Positions 36,925 through 46,548 of a DNA stretch of 64,000 nucleotides are shown one piece after another. The stretch's first letter is position 1; each line of letters opens with the position of its first letter. Below the pieces are notes generated by a model that had not been told where the DNA came from, did no database searches, and worked only from the letters and a program-made list of their open reading frames with translations. Source of the stretch: Psychrobacter glacincola (GTDB lineage: Bacteria; Pseudomonadota; Gammaproteobacteria; Pseudomonadales; Moraxellaceae); contig NZ_CAJGZH010000001.1 of the NCBI RefSeq assembly GCF_904846075.1, forward strand, positions 682,001 to 746,000, in the 5' to 3' direction. The position numbers and the translations under genes are program-made.

Positions 36925-37506
36925 TTACTTACTCTGGAACCAAGTATCCGCTTTGCTGCGGGCGCTAGCGATATCTGAGCTTGATAAGTTCAATGCCAAT
37001 TGTCCGATTTTACCGCGTGCTTTGTTACGTACTTTTTCATCAAGCATACCATCACGGGCAGCCAAATCGTACCATTTATAAGCATCGACGAGATTTTTTT
37101 GCTTTTCATCGAGCAATGCAAGGGTATAGCTGGCACGGTTATCGCCACGCATAGCGGCTTTTTCTAACCAAACTTTCGCTTGTTGCAAGTTAGGCTGCAC
37201 ACCTTCACCGCGCAAGTACATGATGGCTAAGTTAAGCTGGGCAGGGGCAACGCCTTGCTGAGCCGCTTTGGTATACCACTGGATAGCTTGCTGGGTATTC
37301 TTTGCAATGCCTTCACCCTTCTGTAAGCGCTTGGCTAAATAAAACTGAGCGTGATCGTTACCTTGGGCAGCGCGGTTAGACAGTTCACTAACTGGCATTA
37401 GCTCAAAACGTGACGTATCAAGTGGTACGTTTGATATTAACTCAGCGTTTGCTAGACCTGCACAAGAAAATAAGGCAGTAAACAACGCAGCTTTTAATAA
37501 TTTCAT
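36925..37506 (-). CDS. Secreted Sel1-repeat (TPR-like) protein
   Basis: 193 residues. A signal sequence ends near GLANAE. At least three Sel1-like helical repeats follow: AQFYLAKRLQKGEGIAKNTQ, AQLNLAIMYLRGEGVQPN, and ASYTLALLDEKQKNLVDAYKW. Sel1 repeats mediate protein contacts in the periplasm or envelope. No enzymatic domain. Function unknown. Confidence 0.85.
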   Translation of the reverse strand: MKLLKAALFTALFSCAGLANAELISNVPLDTSRFELMPVSELSNRAAQGNDHAQFYLAKRLQKGEGIAKNTQQAIQWYTKAAQQGVAPAQLNLAIMYLRGEGVQPNLQQAKVWLEKAAMRGDNRASYTLALLDEKQKNLVDAYKWYDLAARDGMLDEKVRNKARGKIGQLALNLSSSDIASARSKADTWFQSK

Positions 37507-38066
37507 AGCAGCTCCAAAATTAGGCAGTTAATAAGCAAAAAAAGTTGCACCGCTAAAAGAATTTAGACGGCGATAACAATTAGGTGAAATCTTGCGATAC
37601 CAACTTACCTAATCATTAGCAATATAATTAATCGATGTAGTGTGGCAAATTCCTTTAATCGAACCGATAAACGGTCAGAATCAGGGTGCGATTGACACTA
37701 TTTTGCTAGCTTAACACCCAAACTTACGAAACTCAAATACTAATTACATGATTTAATGCGTATTCATACCTCATTGTCCTCAATAAAATCATAGAGTTAC
37801 TTAAGCGTAAGAATAAATTAACCAGCTATTGAGGTTAAAATTTGTATTTATGAGCCGTGCTACCGCTTTCAACCAATGCTAGGGCGTGTCCTAAATTCAA
37901 TCGATTATCTTCTAAATGGGCAAAAATGGTTAAATTTTGCCAAACATCGTCAAATAGCTTAGCAATATCTCAATATTATTTGCGCTACTATCCTTATTTG
38001 ACAGCAATTTATCTCATTTTTATCACCATTTTTAAAATAAAGACACGCCCCAGGTAGATAAACCTA
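37507..38066. other. Intergenic region with a MITE-like element
   Basis: 560 bases between metW and the Sel1 gene. The first part holds the Sel1 gene promoter on the minus strand; nothing is recognised from 37507 to 37880. The element at 37882-38050 takes up most of the rest. Confidence 0.45.
37882..38050. mobile_element. 169-bp MITE-like or IS-remnant element
   Basis: Bounded by GGGCGTGTC (37882-37890) and its exact inverted copy GACACGCCC (38042-38050). The inverted repeat extends only weakly inward. The interior is AT-rich and codes for nothing convincing. No target-site duplication is obvious. The shape fits a non-autonomous element derived from a small insertion sequence; the parent is not in this window. 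Confidence 0.6.
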
Positions 38067-38684
38067 TTATTCAGGTTTTTGTTTGGTGACACGATAGATA
38101 GCGACGTCTGCCAATAAGTTGGGTGCTTGGCGTATCAATGCTTTCATAAGTGGCGTATGACCTTTTTCAGAATCGCTGACGGCAAAGCGGTTGACGATAT
38201 GAATATCATGCTGTGCACAAAGCTGCTCAAAATCTTTAAACGTACACAAATGAATATTTGGGGTGTTATACCACTCATAAGGCAATGCCTCTGAGACAGG
38301 CATCATCCCTTTAAGCCCTAAATGAATGCGGTTTTGCCAATGAGCAAAATTGGGAAAGGTGATGACGGCTTCGCGAGCAACACGTAGCATGTCAAGTAAG
38401 AGCACATCAGGCGATTTCACCGCTTGCAGCGCCCGTGCCATGACGACGGTGTCGAAACTGTTATCAGCGAAACGTGCCAGACCATCATTCAGGTCTTGCT
38501 CGATGATGGACAACCCTTTGGCGATGCCATCATTGATTTTTTCTTCGTCAATCTCAAGCCCATATCCCGTCACGCCGCGATTTTGTTGTAAATGCGCGAG
38601 TAACTCACCATTGCCGCAGCCCAAGTCCAGTACATGTGAGTGCGGCGCAATCCAGCGCTCAGCCAATTGATGATCCATTCTCAT
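38067..38684 (-). CDS. metW: Methionine biosynthesis protein MetW
   Basis: 205 residues. SAM-methyltransferase-like fold with [13 protein letters not shown] and the MetW-typical [13 protein letters not shown] and [16 protein letters not shown]. MetW acts with MetX in homoserine acetylation in proteobacteria that lack MetA. Its start overlaps the metX stop by 4 bases (ATGA), so the two are translationally coupled. Confidence 0.93.
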   Translation of the reverse strand: MRMDHQLAERWIAPHSHVLDLGCGNGELLAHLQQNRGVTGYGLEIDEEKINDGIAKGLSIIEQDLNDGLARFADNSFDTVVMARALQAVKSPDVLLLDMLRVAREAVITFPNFAHWQNRIHLGLKGMMPVSEALPYEWYNTPNIHLCTFKDFEQLCAQHDIHIVNRFAVSDSEKGHTPLMKALIRQAPNLLADVAIYRVTKQKPE

Positions 38685-40171
38685 GAGCGCGCTCCTGATT
38701 TTTGCTGGCTGTTTTTATTTTTGATTTTTGCTGGCTGTTTTGATTTGCTGTCGGTGATAAATGGCGCAGTCAAAAATCCTCGGATGGCACCCATATAACG
38801 GGGAATATCAAATAAGAAGGAATCATGACCATGCGGCGCATCGACATTGATGTAGCTAACTGGTTTGCCAGTGGCCATCAGTGCATCGACAATCTCTTGT
38901 GAGCGCTCCGGTGCAAAGCGCCAATCCGTGGTAAATGAGACCACTAGGTATTGGCATTGCGTATGGGCAAAGGCGGCTTTGAGCGCAGACAGCTCTTGCT
39001 GACGATTCTGTTCACTTTCATCTATCGTTGCCACTGTATCTTCTAACGCAGGTTGCGTGCTTTGTTTACTAGATTCGACTGATGTGGCGATTGAGTTCTT
39101 AAGCTGCGCTGCTGATCCTGTCGCATCTGTTGCCATGGCTGATGGATAATCACGTGTTGGATCAAAATAATCTAAAGCTTTGGTCATGAGCAAATAAGTA
39201 TTGGCATCGAAGTTTTCGCTAAAGCGCTCGCCTTGATAGCGTAAATAGCTCTCCACTTGGAACTCAACATCGTAGCCATACATAAATTTGCCAGACTTTA
39301 AATCACGACCAAATTTCGCCTTCATCGCGTCATCGGTTAAGTAAGTGATATGCCCAACCATCCGAGCCAATATTAGTCCGCGACGAGGGTAGGTGCCTGC
39401 TTGTAAATAGCGTCCGTCTTTAAAATCAGGGTCGGATAAAATGGACTGCCGTGCCACCTCATTAAAGGCGATATTCTGTGCTGAGAGCTTTGGCGTACTG
39501 GCAATGACCACGCAGCGTTTTAACCGATTTGGATAATCAACTGACCATTGCAGCGCCTGCATACCACCCATTGAGCCACCAACAATGGCATGCCAAACGT
39601 CAATACCGAGACGATCTGAGAGCATCGCTTGGGTTTTTACCCAGTCCTTAATAGTGACGAGCGGAAAGTCCGGACCATAAACTTGCGGCTCACTGGCTGG
39701 ATTGTTTTTGTCTAAACTGTTTTTGTTTACATTATTCTGGTCTGAATCGATACTGTCAGGATTAATGGTCGTTGGACCAGTAGAGCCGAAACAGCTGCCG
39801 ATGTTGTTGACACATACGACATAAAACCGATTGGTGTCGATGGCTTTATTAGGGCCAATCATATTGTCCCACCAGCCGGCTTTTTTATCATCATCGCTAT
39901 GGAAACCTGCCGCGTGATGACTACCAGATAGGGCATGGCAAATGAGTACCGCGTTTGATTTATCACTATTTAGCGTGCCATAAGTTTCGATGATTAAATC
40001 AAACGATGGCAAAGTACGATTACATTCTAACGTCAACGGCTCAGCGAAATGAAAAATCTGAGGCGTGATAATGCCGACTGAACCGACTGTGCCCACAGGA
40101 TTAACTAAGCTGGCCGAATGAAGCGTATCTGTTGGGGACTGGTCACTGGTATTATTAGGGCGTGCGTTCAA
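38681..40171 (-). CDS. metX: Homoserine O-acetyltransferase
   Basis: Makes O-acetylhomoserine from homoserine and acetyl-CoA in methionine synthesis. Alpha/beta-hydrolase fold with oxyanion and nucleophile motifs [12 protein letters not shown] and [15 protein letters not shown], and the late Asp and His in [14 protein letters not shown] and [12 protein letters not shown]. There is no ATG near the N-terminus; TTG at 40171 with GAGG five bases upstream is my choice (496 residues), with TTG at 40192 also possible. Compared with the usual 370-390 residues it has a longer N-terminus, an Asn/Asp-rich insert near 145-175 and a Ser/Gln-rich insert near 345-390. The 3' end carries an 18-bp direct repeat (period 26). 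Confidence 0.93.
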   Translation of the reverse strand: MNARPNNTSDQSPTDTLHSASLVNPVGTVGSVGIITPQIFHFAEPLTLECNRTLPSFDLIIETYGTLNSDKSNAVLICHALSGSHHAAGFHSDDDKKAGWWDNMIGPNKAIDTNRFYVVCVNNIGSCFGSTGPTTINPDSIDSDQNNVNKNSLDKNNPASEPQVYGPDFPLVTIKDWVKTQAMLSDRLGIDVWHAIVGGSMGGMQALQWSVDYPNRLKRCVVIASTPKLSAQNIAFNEVARQSILSDPDFKDGRYLQAGTYPRRGLILARMVGHITYLTDDAMKAKFGRDLKSGKFMYGYDVEFQVESYLRYQGERFSENFDANTYLLMTKALDYFDPTRDYPSAMATDATGSAAQLKNSIATSVESSKQSTQPALEDTVATIDESEQNRQQELSALKAAFAHTQCQYLVVSFTTDWRFAPERSQEIVDALMATGKPVSYINVDAPHGHDSFLFDIPRYMGAIRGFLTAPFITDSKSKQPAKIKNKNSQQKSGARS

Positions 40172-40584
40172 AGCTACCTCGCAAGACAACAATCATCAAT
40201 AAAATAAAAAGGGCAAACTGTCGATAGGCAGTGTTGCCAATACTGCTTTGCCGACACTGTTTTCTAAATGTTTTTCTTACAATGTGCTTGCCTATTGTAT
40301 GGTGATGCGCGTAGGAGTACAACCGTCGAGCGAGTCTTTTGAGCATAGTCTTTTAAGCATGGTTTTTAGGGGCGATGGGTGGTAGGCAGAGAAGGGTTAG
40401 GGTGAATCAATGATTGATGACTGTCCATAAATAGCAACTAAGTATCAAATTGTATAAGGGTGCTTTTACCATGCGTTATTAATGGATAAAATGCTACACT
40501 AACAAAGCATTCAATCAACCATGACTTAATAATCTTTTATCGCATATTCTTCTTTAATTAACCTAATAATAAAATAGTGCTGCT
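40172..40584. other. Divergent metX/hemH intergenic region
   Basis: About 410 bases; promoters of both genes should be here. No riboswitch or clear operator recognised. Confidence 0.35.
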
Positions 40585-41604
40585 ATGAAACCTGAACTGC
40601 CTCCCCGTATTGCCGTCCTATTAGTGAACCTAGGTACGCCAGATGAGCCAACAGCGCCAGCTGTCCGTCGTTACTTAAAACAGTTTTTGTCTGACCCACG
40701 AGTAATCGAGATTCCGAAATTCTTGTGGGCGATTATTCTCAATTTGTTTGTATTGCCAAGCCGCCCTAAACGTGTGGCAAAAGCCTATGCCAGTATTTGG
40801 GAAGGCGACTCACCGATTCGTAAGATACTAAAGAGCCAAGTGGAGCTATTGGAACCACGGCTTGCAAATAGTGCCGCGCCATTTCGGGTTTCTGTCCATC
40901 CGGCGATGAGCTATGGCAATCCTGGTTTGCCTGATGTGATGGATACCTTGCGCGGTGAAGGCGTTGATCACTTTGTTATCTTGCCATTATTTCCACAGTA
41001 TTCAGCCTCTTCGGGCGGCGCGGTTTATGATGCGTTGACAAAGTGGACGCTCAAGCAGCGCAATTTGCCGAACTATACTATTGTCAAAGATTACTTTGCG
41101 CATCCGCTGTACATTCAAGCATTGGCTGATTCGATTCGCCGATTTCAAGCAGAGCATGGCAAGCCTGACAAGCTGATGTTTAGCTTCCACGGTATCCCGC
41201 AGCCTTATGCTGATAAAGGTGATCCGTATCCTAAGCGTTGTAAATGTACTGCCGCACAAGTGGCTCACGCGCTTGGTCTAAAAGATGACGAATGGATTAT
41301 CAGTTTTCAATCACGCTTTGGCAAGCAAGAATGGGTCAAGCCCTATACCGACGTGGTATTAGAAGAGTGGGGCAAGTCAGGTGTGCGCTCGGTACAAGTC
41401 ATTAGTCCGGCTTTTTCTGCTGATTGTCTGGAAACGCTAGAAGAGTTGGCCATCGAAAATCGTGAAAACTTTCTTCACGCGGGTGGACAAGAATATCACT
41501 ATATTCCCGCATTGAACTTGGATGAGGCGCACATTGATTTGCTCGAAGCGCTTAGTGCGCCATTGGTCAAAGGCTGGGCGGGAACGCTAGATGGTTGGGC
41601 TTGA
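40585..41604 (+). CDS. hemH: Ferrochelatase
   Basis: 339 residues. Inserts Fe(II) into protoporphyrin IX, the last step of haem synthesis. Motifs: [20 protein letters not shown] at the N-terminus, the catalytic His in [19 protein letters not shown], the Cys pair in [11 protein letters not shown], and [16 protein letters not shown] with [15 protein letters not shown] near the C-terminus. Length is normal. Single gene with its own terminator. Confidence 0.96.
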   Translation: MKPELPPRIAVLLVNLGTPDEPTAPAVRRYLKQFLSDPRVIEIPKFLWAIILNLFVLPSRPKRVAKAYASIWEGDSPIRKILKSQVELLEPRLANSAAPFRVSVHPAMSYGNPGLPDVMDTLRGEGVDHFVILPLFPQYSASSGGAVYDALTKWTLKQRNLPNYTIVKDYFAHPLYIQALADSIRRFQAEHGKPDKLMFSFHGIPQPYADKGDPYPKRCKCTAAQVAHALGLKDDEWIISFQSRFGKQEWVKPYTDVVLEEWGKSGVRSVQVISPAFSADCLETLEELAIENRENFLHAGGQEYHYIPALNLDEAHIDLLEALSAPLVKGWAGTLDGWA

Positions 41605-41625
41605 TTAATTGAATTTGTAAATTAT

Positions 41626-41660
41626 AAAAAAATACCGGACATCATGTTCGGTATTTTTTT
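41626..41660 (+). terminator. Terminator of hemH
   Basis: AAATACCGGACA, loop TCA, TGTTCGGTATTT with one G-T pair; A run before, T run after. Confidence 0.88.
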
Positions 41661-41799
41661 CTCTAAAGAATTTCAATGCAATTAAATAAAATGGAATAAA
41701 GTTGGGATTTTTGGTGACTGATATGTAAAACTATGCCAAATAAACTTTTATTGTCATTGTTAATTTTACGTTTGCTTAACTTTATTTTTGAGGATAAAC

Positions 41800-42615
41800 A
41801 TGTCCAGCTCCAACTATTCACAACCCTCTGTGTCTCTACAAAAACCTAACGGTCAACCACCGAACTTACCGCCCACTGACGAGTATGGCGGCCTATTACC
41901 GCAGTTATTGGTAGAACCTCGAATGTGCCAAGCAGGATGGGGTATAAGTTGGATTACCAAAGCATTTGCAATATTTAAAGATCAATTTTTATTATGGTTA
42001 GCTATTGGTGTTGTTTATTTAATCATTGCTATGATTGGTAGTAGCGTACCCGTGATAAATTTCATTTTCCCCTTTCTTTCCTTTGTTTTTGTTGGTGGAA
42101 TAATAAAAGGTTGTGCCGATCAAGCTGTAGGCAACGAGCTGAGATTTGACCATCTTTTTTCAGCCTTTTATACGCATCTCAAGCCATTAGTTATTTTATT
42201 CGTCTTGTATTTAGTGGCTGTTATTGTTGCAATGATACCTATGCTGATTATATTCGGTGGTATGGCTTTGTCTTTAGCTCAGGAGTCAAGTGACGTTGCG
42301 ATTGCAGGTATGGTATTGAGTGTTTTATTGGTTTTTGTACTATTATTTCCTGTACTTATGGCTATCTGGTTTGCACCTGCTTTAATTGTGCTTCACAACA
42401 TTGAGCCTGTTCAGGCAATGAAAATGAGTTTTAAAGGGTGTTTAAAAAATATCTTACCATTTTTCGTTTTTTGGTTGATTGCTCCTATAATAATGATATT
42501 GATGGTAGTTTTTACACTAGGACTAGGTATATTAGCACTGCTTCCAATAGGTATGATTACCTACTACACCAGTTACCGAGACGTTTGGACAGATCAGCCA
42601 TTGTCAGCGCTATAG
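41800..42615 (+). CDS. Multi-pass membrane protein, BPSS1780-like
   Basis: 271 residues from the ATG at 41800 (GAGG upstream; a TTG four codons earlier is less likely). Pro/Gln-rich cytoplasmic N-terminus of about 55 residues, then about six hydrophobic helices and short loops such as VGGIIKGCADQAVGNELRF. The pattern resembles the BPSS1780/DUF2189-like family of unknown function. No catalytic motif is seen. Confidence 0.7.
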   Translation: MSSSNYSQPSVSLQKPNGQPPNLPPTDEYGGLLPQLLVEPRMCQAGWGISWITKAFAIFKDQFLLWLAIGVVYLIIAMIGSSVPVINFIFPFLSFVFVGGIIKGCADQAVGNELRFDHLFSAFYTHLKPLVILFVLYLVAVIVAMIPMLIIFGGMALSLAQESSDVAIAGMVLSVLLVFVLLFPVLMAIWFAPALIVLHNIEPVQAMKMSFKGCLKNILPFFVFWLIAPIIMILMVVFTLGLGILALLPIGMITYYTSYRDVWTDQPLSAL

Positions 42616-42654
42616 TTGGTTGTTTAACAGACCCTAGTATCAGAAGTACGGTAA

Positions 42655-42704
42655 GCACAATAAAAAAGCACGCTCGATATAACGGGCGTGCTTTTTTATT
42701 GTGC
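42655..42704. terminator. 19-bp perfect inverted repeat, bidirectional terminator
   Basis: Arms 42655-42673 and 42686-42704 are exact inverted copies containing GCACGC/GCGTGC and six-base A/T runs. It sits between convergent genes. Confidence 0.93.
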
Positions 42705-42733
42705 CAAAGCTTTTTTATCATGAAAGAGCGTGG

Positions 42734-43066
42734 TTAAAAATCGTCATCATTACTACGTTCCGCCGCGTCTCTATCAGCGATATCGATAATATCTGGATAA
42801 TCGCTGTCATCCAAATTATCGTCCACTAATACTTCATCGATTCGCGATTCGTCTATATTTTGATGATGGATAGGGGTTAGCCCTTGAATTGCATCACTTC
42901 CGGCTTGCGAGTTGTCGAATCCTGCGCTATTGTCAATGACATCATCATTATCAATGGTATGCAACATAGGGTCAGCCAAATCAATTTCTTGGCTGTTATT
43001 ATTGATGTCCGTATCACCTTCAATGTGATCCATGGCTTCTGGTAATGGGCTTTTTGAATGGTCCAT
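42734..43066 (-). CDS. Small acidic hypothetical protein
   Basis: 110 residues, very rich in Asp, Glu, Ile, Asn and Ser, with very few basic residues, ending in DDDF. No signal sequence, membrane helix or recognised domain. Codon use is ordinary. Likely disordered and cytoplasmic. The gene is preceded by AGGAAACC. Expression is supported only by the intact frame, ribosome site and terminator. Confidence 0.6.
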   Translation of the reverse strand: MDHSKSPLPEAMDHIEGDTDINNNSQEIDLADPMLHTIDNDDVIDNSAGFDNSQAGSDAIQGLTPIHHQNIDESRIDEVLVDDNLDDSDYPDIIDIADRDAAERSNDDDF

Positions 43067-43110
43067 TATGGTTTCCTTATTATTGATAGTTATTATTAAT
43101 GGATGTGGCT

Positions 43111-43152
43111 GATTTTATTTATTAAGATTTATTTATTAAGATTTATTTATTA
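43111..43152. repeat. Three tandem 14-bp repeats
   Basis: GATTTATTTATTAA occurs at 43125-43138 and 43139-43152, with a two-mismatch copy at 43111-43124. It lies between the acidic-protein gene and the beta-helix gene. CATTGTGAC is also repeated just after it (near 43156 and 43177). Confidence 0.75.
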
Positions 43153-43307
43153 AAAGCATTGTGACTTTGTTAAAAACATTGTGACGCGTTATGACGCTTG
43201 CTAATAGTAGTAAGGTGTCACAGGATGTTCAAAAATGTAAGACGGTCAGTAAAATTAGTACCCCTCCTAATAAAATAATAAGACTTTATAAAATGAGAAG
43301 ACTCTAT

Positions 43308-44603
43308 ATGTTATCTCCTAATAAATCACTACTGACTGCAACCTTGATAAGCAGTGCGCTAGGTCTTATCGCATGTGAACGTTTAACGTTTGCCAGCAAT
43401 GATGTAGGACTGGATGAAGGCATAGCAAAGCCGCCGCTTGTGATTGATGCCAAACTGCCAAAAGCCACGACAATCATAGACTGCGCACAATTGACGCCGA
43501 AGCAAATGGTTAAGGTAAAAGGTCACAGCGTACTCAGTGCAAGCTGTGATTTGACAGCCAAGTCGATACGCTTTGAGTTGAATGATTCGCACAGCTCTCT
43601 CGACTGTCAGGGCGCACTATTCAGTACTAGCGCTGATGATGCGTCAACGGCCAGCGCAATTATGATTAAGCCCAAAACAGATAGCGCTATTGAAGATATC
43701 GTGGTTGCCAATTGTCATGTGGATGGCTATGGCCATGCGCTACATATTCGCCAATATAGCCAGCCCAATCAGCGTTATGCGCGCGGCTTGATAGACCCTG
43801 CTGCCAATCGTGCGCTTGCACCAAGCGATATTCGTGTGATTAATGTGAGTAGTCAAAACAGTATCAATAGTGGCATGTTCATCGGTGATCATGTGCATGG
43901 CGTGAGCTTTGATAAGGTACGTATTCAAAATGCAGGCACTGTTGGGTTATATCTGGAATTTGGTAGTCGCGATAATGTGATTAAAAATTCAGTGTTTGTC
44001 GGTAATGGTTTCCGTACCTTTAAGCCCAATCGTGAGGCTATTGCCGTGGATTCGTCGAGCAATAACCGTATCGAAAACAATCAATTTATCCATAATGGGG
44101 CAGGCAGTATTTTGCTGTATCGCAATTGCTTTGAGCATGCTGATGACAGTACGCGGGGCAATCATTTTAAGCGTACCGAGTCGAGCCGTGACAATATAAT
44201 TCGTGGCAATATTTTTAACGACGAGCCAGTCGGGGTGTGGGTGGCGTCAAGACAGTCACGCAATCTCAAAGGTTTTGAATGCGGTGCTTATTTGCTGAAG
44301 CAAACGCCATTTGCCAGCTATCATTTAGACAGTGCTAAGGGCAATCAAATTATCGATAATCGTTTTCAGCAAGTCGAGCAGGGCATTATCGTAGAGGACG
44401 ATGGCACGCTAATAGCTGGTAATCAATTCGCTGCTGATGTGAATTTACCGATTAGCGTTGGTTCTGAAATTCGGGAAGATAGCGTAGCAGGGGCGATAAA
44501 AAATACCGTTATTAAAAACAATATTTTTACTGGTAAAACTGTCGAGCAAGCCATAAAAATTCGTGAGGCAAGCAAAACGGCTACTCATATTGAGCAGCCG
44601 TAA
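43308..44603 (+). CDS. Right-handed beta-helix lipoprotein
   Basis: 431 residues from the ATG at 43308 (GAGAAG upstream); an ATG at 43293 is also possible. A lipoprotein signal ends at LIAC. The body shows many short parallel beta-helix (PbH1/NosD-like) turns with Asn ladders: NVSSQNSINSGMFIGDHV, YLEFGSRDNVIKNSVF, SSNNRIENNQFIHNG, RDNIIRGNIFNDEP, KGNQIIDNRF. Such folds often bind or cleave polysaccharides, but no lyase catalytic motif is obvious. Expected at the outer membrane. Substrate unknown. Confidence 0.8.
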   Translation: MLSPNKSLLTATLISSALGLIACERLTFASNDVGLDEGIAKPPLVIDAKLPKATTIIDCAQLTPKQMVKVKGHSVLSASCDLTAKSIRFELNDSHSSLDCQGALFSTSADDASTASAIMIKPKTDSAIEDIVVANCHVDGYGHALHIRQYSQPNQRYARGLIDPAANRALAPSDIRVINVSSQNSINSGMFIGDHVHGVSFDKVRIQNAGTVGLYLEFGSRDNVIKNSVFVGNGFRTFKPNREAIAVDSSSNNRIENNQFIHNGAGSILLYRNCFEHADDSTRGNHFKRTESSRDNIIRGNIFNDEPVGVWVASRQSRNLKGFECGAYLLKQTPFASYHLDSAKGNQIIDNRFQQVEQGIIVEDDGTLIAGNQFAADVNLPISVGSEIREDSVAGAIKNTVIKNNIFTGKTVEQAIKIREASKTATHIEQP

Positions 44604-44668
44604 GTGTGGTTTTATATTAAATAAGCGTTATCGGTAAACAACAGTATAACAAATAGGTGATGTTGCTA

Positions 44669-45454
44669 TTAAGCACCAACCTTGGTATTGACCCAGCGGA
44701 TTACAGAATCTGGCGTGACTTGCGAGACTGCTTGAAAGATTTTTGCTGGCATGCCCACAGAGTAATGCGTACTTTTGAGTTTACGATTGGGACTGGTCGT
44801 CAATTTACACAATGTTTTGGCGACATCGTTGACCGTTAGATGGATGCCCAAGCGATCCATACTGGTCACTTCGATATCGGCAGTCATGTCAGATTTGACC
44901 CACAGCGGCATCACATCGATCACCTTGATACCCAATTTTTCGTACTCAATATTAAGGCCTTCTGTGAGACCTCGCACAAAAAACTTACTGGCCGCATAAG
45001 TCGCAACTTCGGGTTGACCATAGATAGCAGAAGCAGAGGACACATTGATAATTTTGCCGTCTTTGCTATCAGCCAGATAAGGCGCCAGTTTATGACAGCC
45101 AATCAAAACACCTTTACAGTTGACGTCAATTAAAGCCAGTTGCTCATCTAGATTGGTCGTTGGTAATGCGCCACTGACCAGCACCCCAGCATTATTAATG
45201 AGTGCATCAATACCACCGAAATGTTCAATCATTTGCTTGATCGCATTGTCCCACGAGTCAGGCTGGGTGACATCCAGCTGACCTGTAATAATACGCTGTT
45301 GTTTGATGGGTTTTTTAAAGGTTTTGTCTTTAATGGCGCTTTCAAGTGTGGCAGTATTGGTCGCAAATAACCCAATATTGTGGCCTTTTTCCGCCAGCTT
45401 TTTGGCGGTGGCCAAGCCGATACCACGTGATGCGCCTGTAATCAATATATTCAT
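44669..45454 (-). CDS. Short-chain dehydrogenase/reductase
   Basis: 261 residues, classical SDR. Cofactor loop TGASRGIG at residues 6-13, NNAGVLV, Ser in NVSSASAIYG, and the YAASK catalytic pair. An NAD(P)H-dependent oxidoreductase of unknown substrate. The final part (VGMPAKIFQAVSQVTPDSVIRW) resembles SDRs annotated for lipid or fatty-acyl substrates, but that is weak. Confidence 0.88.
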   Translation of the reverse strand: MNILITGASRGIGLATAKKLAEKGHNIGLFATNTATLESAIKDKTFKKPIKQQRIITGQLDVTQPDSWDNAIKQMIEHFGGIDALINNAGVLVSGALPTTNLDEQLALIDVNCKGVLIGCHKLAPYLADSKDGKIINVSSASAIYGQPEVATYAASKFFVRGLTEGLNIEYEKLGIKVIDVMPLWVKSDMTADIEVTSMDRLGIHLTVNDVAKTLCKLTTSPNRKLKSTHYSVGMPAKIFQAVSQVTPDSVIRWVNTKVGA

Positions 45455-45748
45455 AATAAGTGACTTAATCGTTATTAATCATGAGTAAATCGAGGTCGTA
45501 TATTAGGATGCTTATCCCTCGGACTCATTATTATAGCCATTCCACTATAATAATATTACTGCATTAGCCTCGCTTGAGGTATTAAATATACATCTACACT
45601 CGGTTGCCTTGTACTATTTTTAAATTGAACCGACTGTAGTATAACAAATTCGTCTAAATATATTTTACTAGAGAGTATAACTATTGATGTAGAGCGCATG
45701 GTAATTAATATAACGAGTAGTTATCACTGTTAGCAGAAACACTCTGTG
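45455..45748. other. Intergenic region with weak repeat copy
   Basis: 294 bases; holds the diverged repeat at 45598-45637 and the SDR promoter on the minus strand. Confidence 0.35.
45598..45637 (+). repeat. Intergenic repeat, diverged copy C
   Basis: A 40-base stretch sharing GGTT, TTGTAC, TTTAAA and CGACT in order with 33294-33333, about two thirds identical. Same orientation as copies A and B, and also intergenic. Confidence 0.35.
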
Positions 45749-46297
45749 TTAGTGTGAAGCCGTTTGACAATGCAGCTCGTTCGTCTCTTCTGCTTGACAG
45801 TCGTACTCGTCTAAGTTTAAACGCCACAAATAAATCAAGGCAATGCCATAAATAGCAGTCTCTGATAGCTCTTCTGTAATGACGCCAAAAGCTTCGGGAA
45901 TCATAATGGCGTTTTCGCCCATATATTCTAATAATGCCAAGGAAGCGACGCTAACATACAAAGAAACGGGTACTTTTTTTAATATTGCCCAAAGATAACG
46001 CCATGAATAAGCCAATAAACCAACGATCAGCACATAAACGATGGTCAGGACGAGGTCTTCCCACCAGTCATAAGAATGGCTGAACAACACAAAGTCAGTG
46101 GGAACCAATAAGTCTGGTAGATAATTTAACTCACGGCGTATCACAGCAAAGAATACTAGCACCGCTGCCAACCAAAAAGCTCGAATCTGTTTAAATGTAT
46201 TTGTGGCAGAGCTCTGTAGTAAATACTGCACGCAACGTAGCAGACAGGCGAATAAAATAATAATGCCAGGGATTTCGATGATGCCATCTGAACTCAA
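45749..46297 (-). CDS. Hypothetical multi-pass membrane protein
   Basis: 182 residues from a TTG at 46297, chosen because a perfect AGGAGG lies eight bases upstream; a longer frame to 46339 would run into a terminator. Hydrophobic helices near 5-22, 38-54, 78-100, 109-127 and 145-160, with an acidic, Cys-containing C-terminal tail. No recognised family. Confidence 0.65.
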   Translation of the reverse strand: MSSDGIIEIPGIIILFACLLRCVQYLLQSSATNTFKQIRAFWLAAVLVFFAVIRRELNYLPDLLVPTDFVLFSHSYDWWEDLVLTIVYVLIVGLLAYSWRYLWAILKKVPVSLYVSVASLALLEYMGENAIMIPEAFGVITEELSETAIYGIALIYLWRLNLDEYDCQAEETNELHCQTASH

Positions 46298-46318
46298 AAT
46301 AAAAACCTCCTGATTTTT

Positions 46319-46352
46319 TAAAATAAAAAAAGTGAGCACAAAGGCTCACTTT
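46319..46352 (-). terminator. Terminator of the beta-barrel protein gene
   Basis: AAAGTGAGC, loop ACAAAG, GCTCACTTT, followed on the minus strand by a T run. It lies just before the ribosome site of the next minus-strand gene, insulating the two. Confidence 0.85.
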
Positions 46353-46548
46353 AGACCGAAACTTATTTAATTAAAGGTAACGTAATAGACCGCTATTATA
46401 ACGCCAATGTCAGTGCTATAACGTTATTTAATATAACTAATGAGTCACATGTCATTGTTAATATAAGCAAACAAATGCTCTTTTTTGTGCACATTGTTAT
46501 CGGCTATTTATACCTATGACGATACAATCAATTCAATAGATGGCAGGG

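Noticed and set aside
37857..38057. A 66-codon frame over the MITE-like element as a gene
   Set aside because: It spans the element ends, has no ribosome site and no recognisable protein content.
40155..40346. A 63-codon minus-strand frame upstream of metX as a separate gene
   Set aside because: It overlaps the metX start, is rich in Arg/Cys/His with no domain, and lies in promoter DNA.
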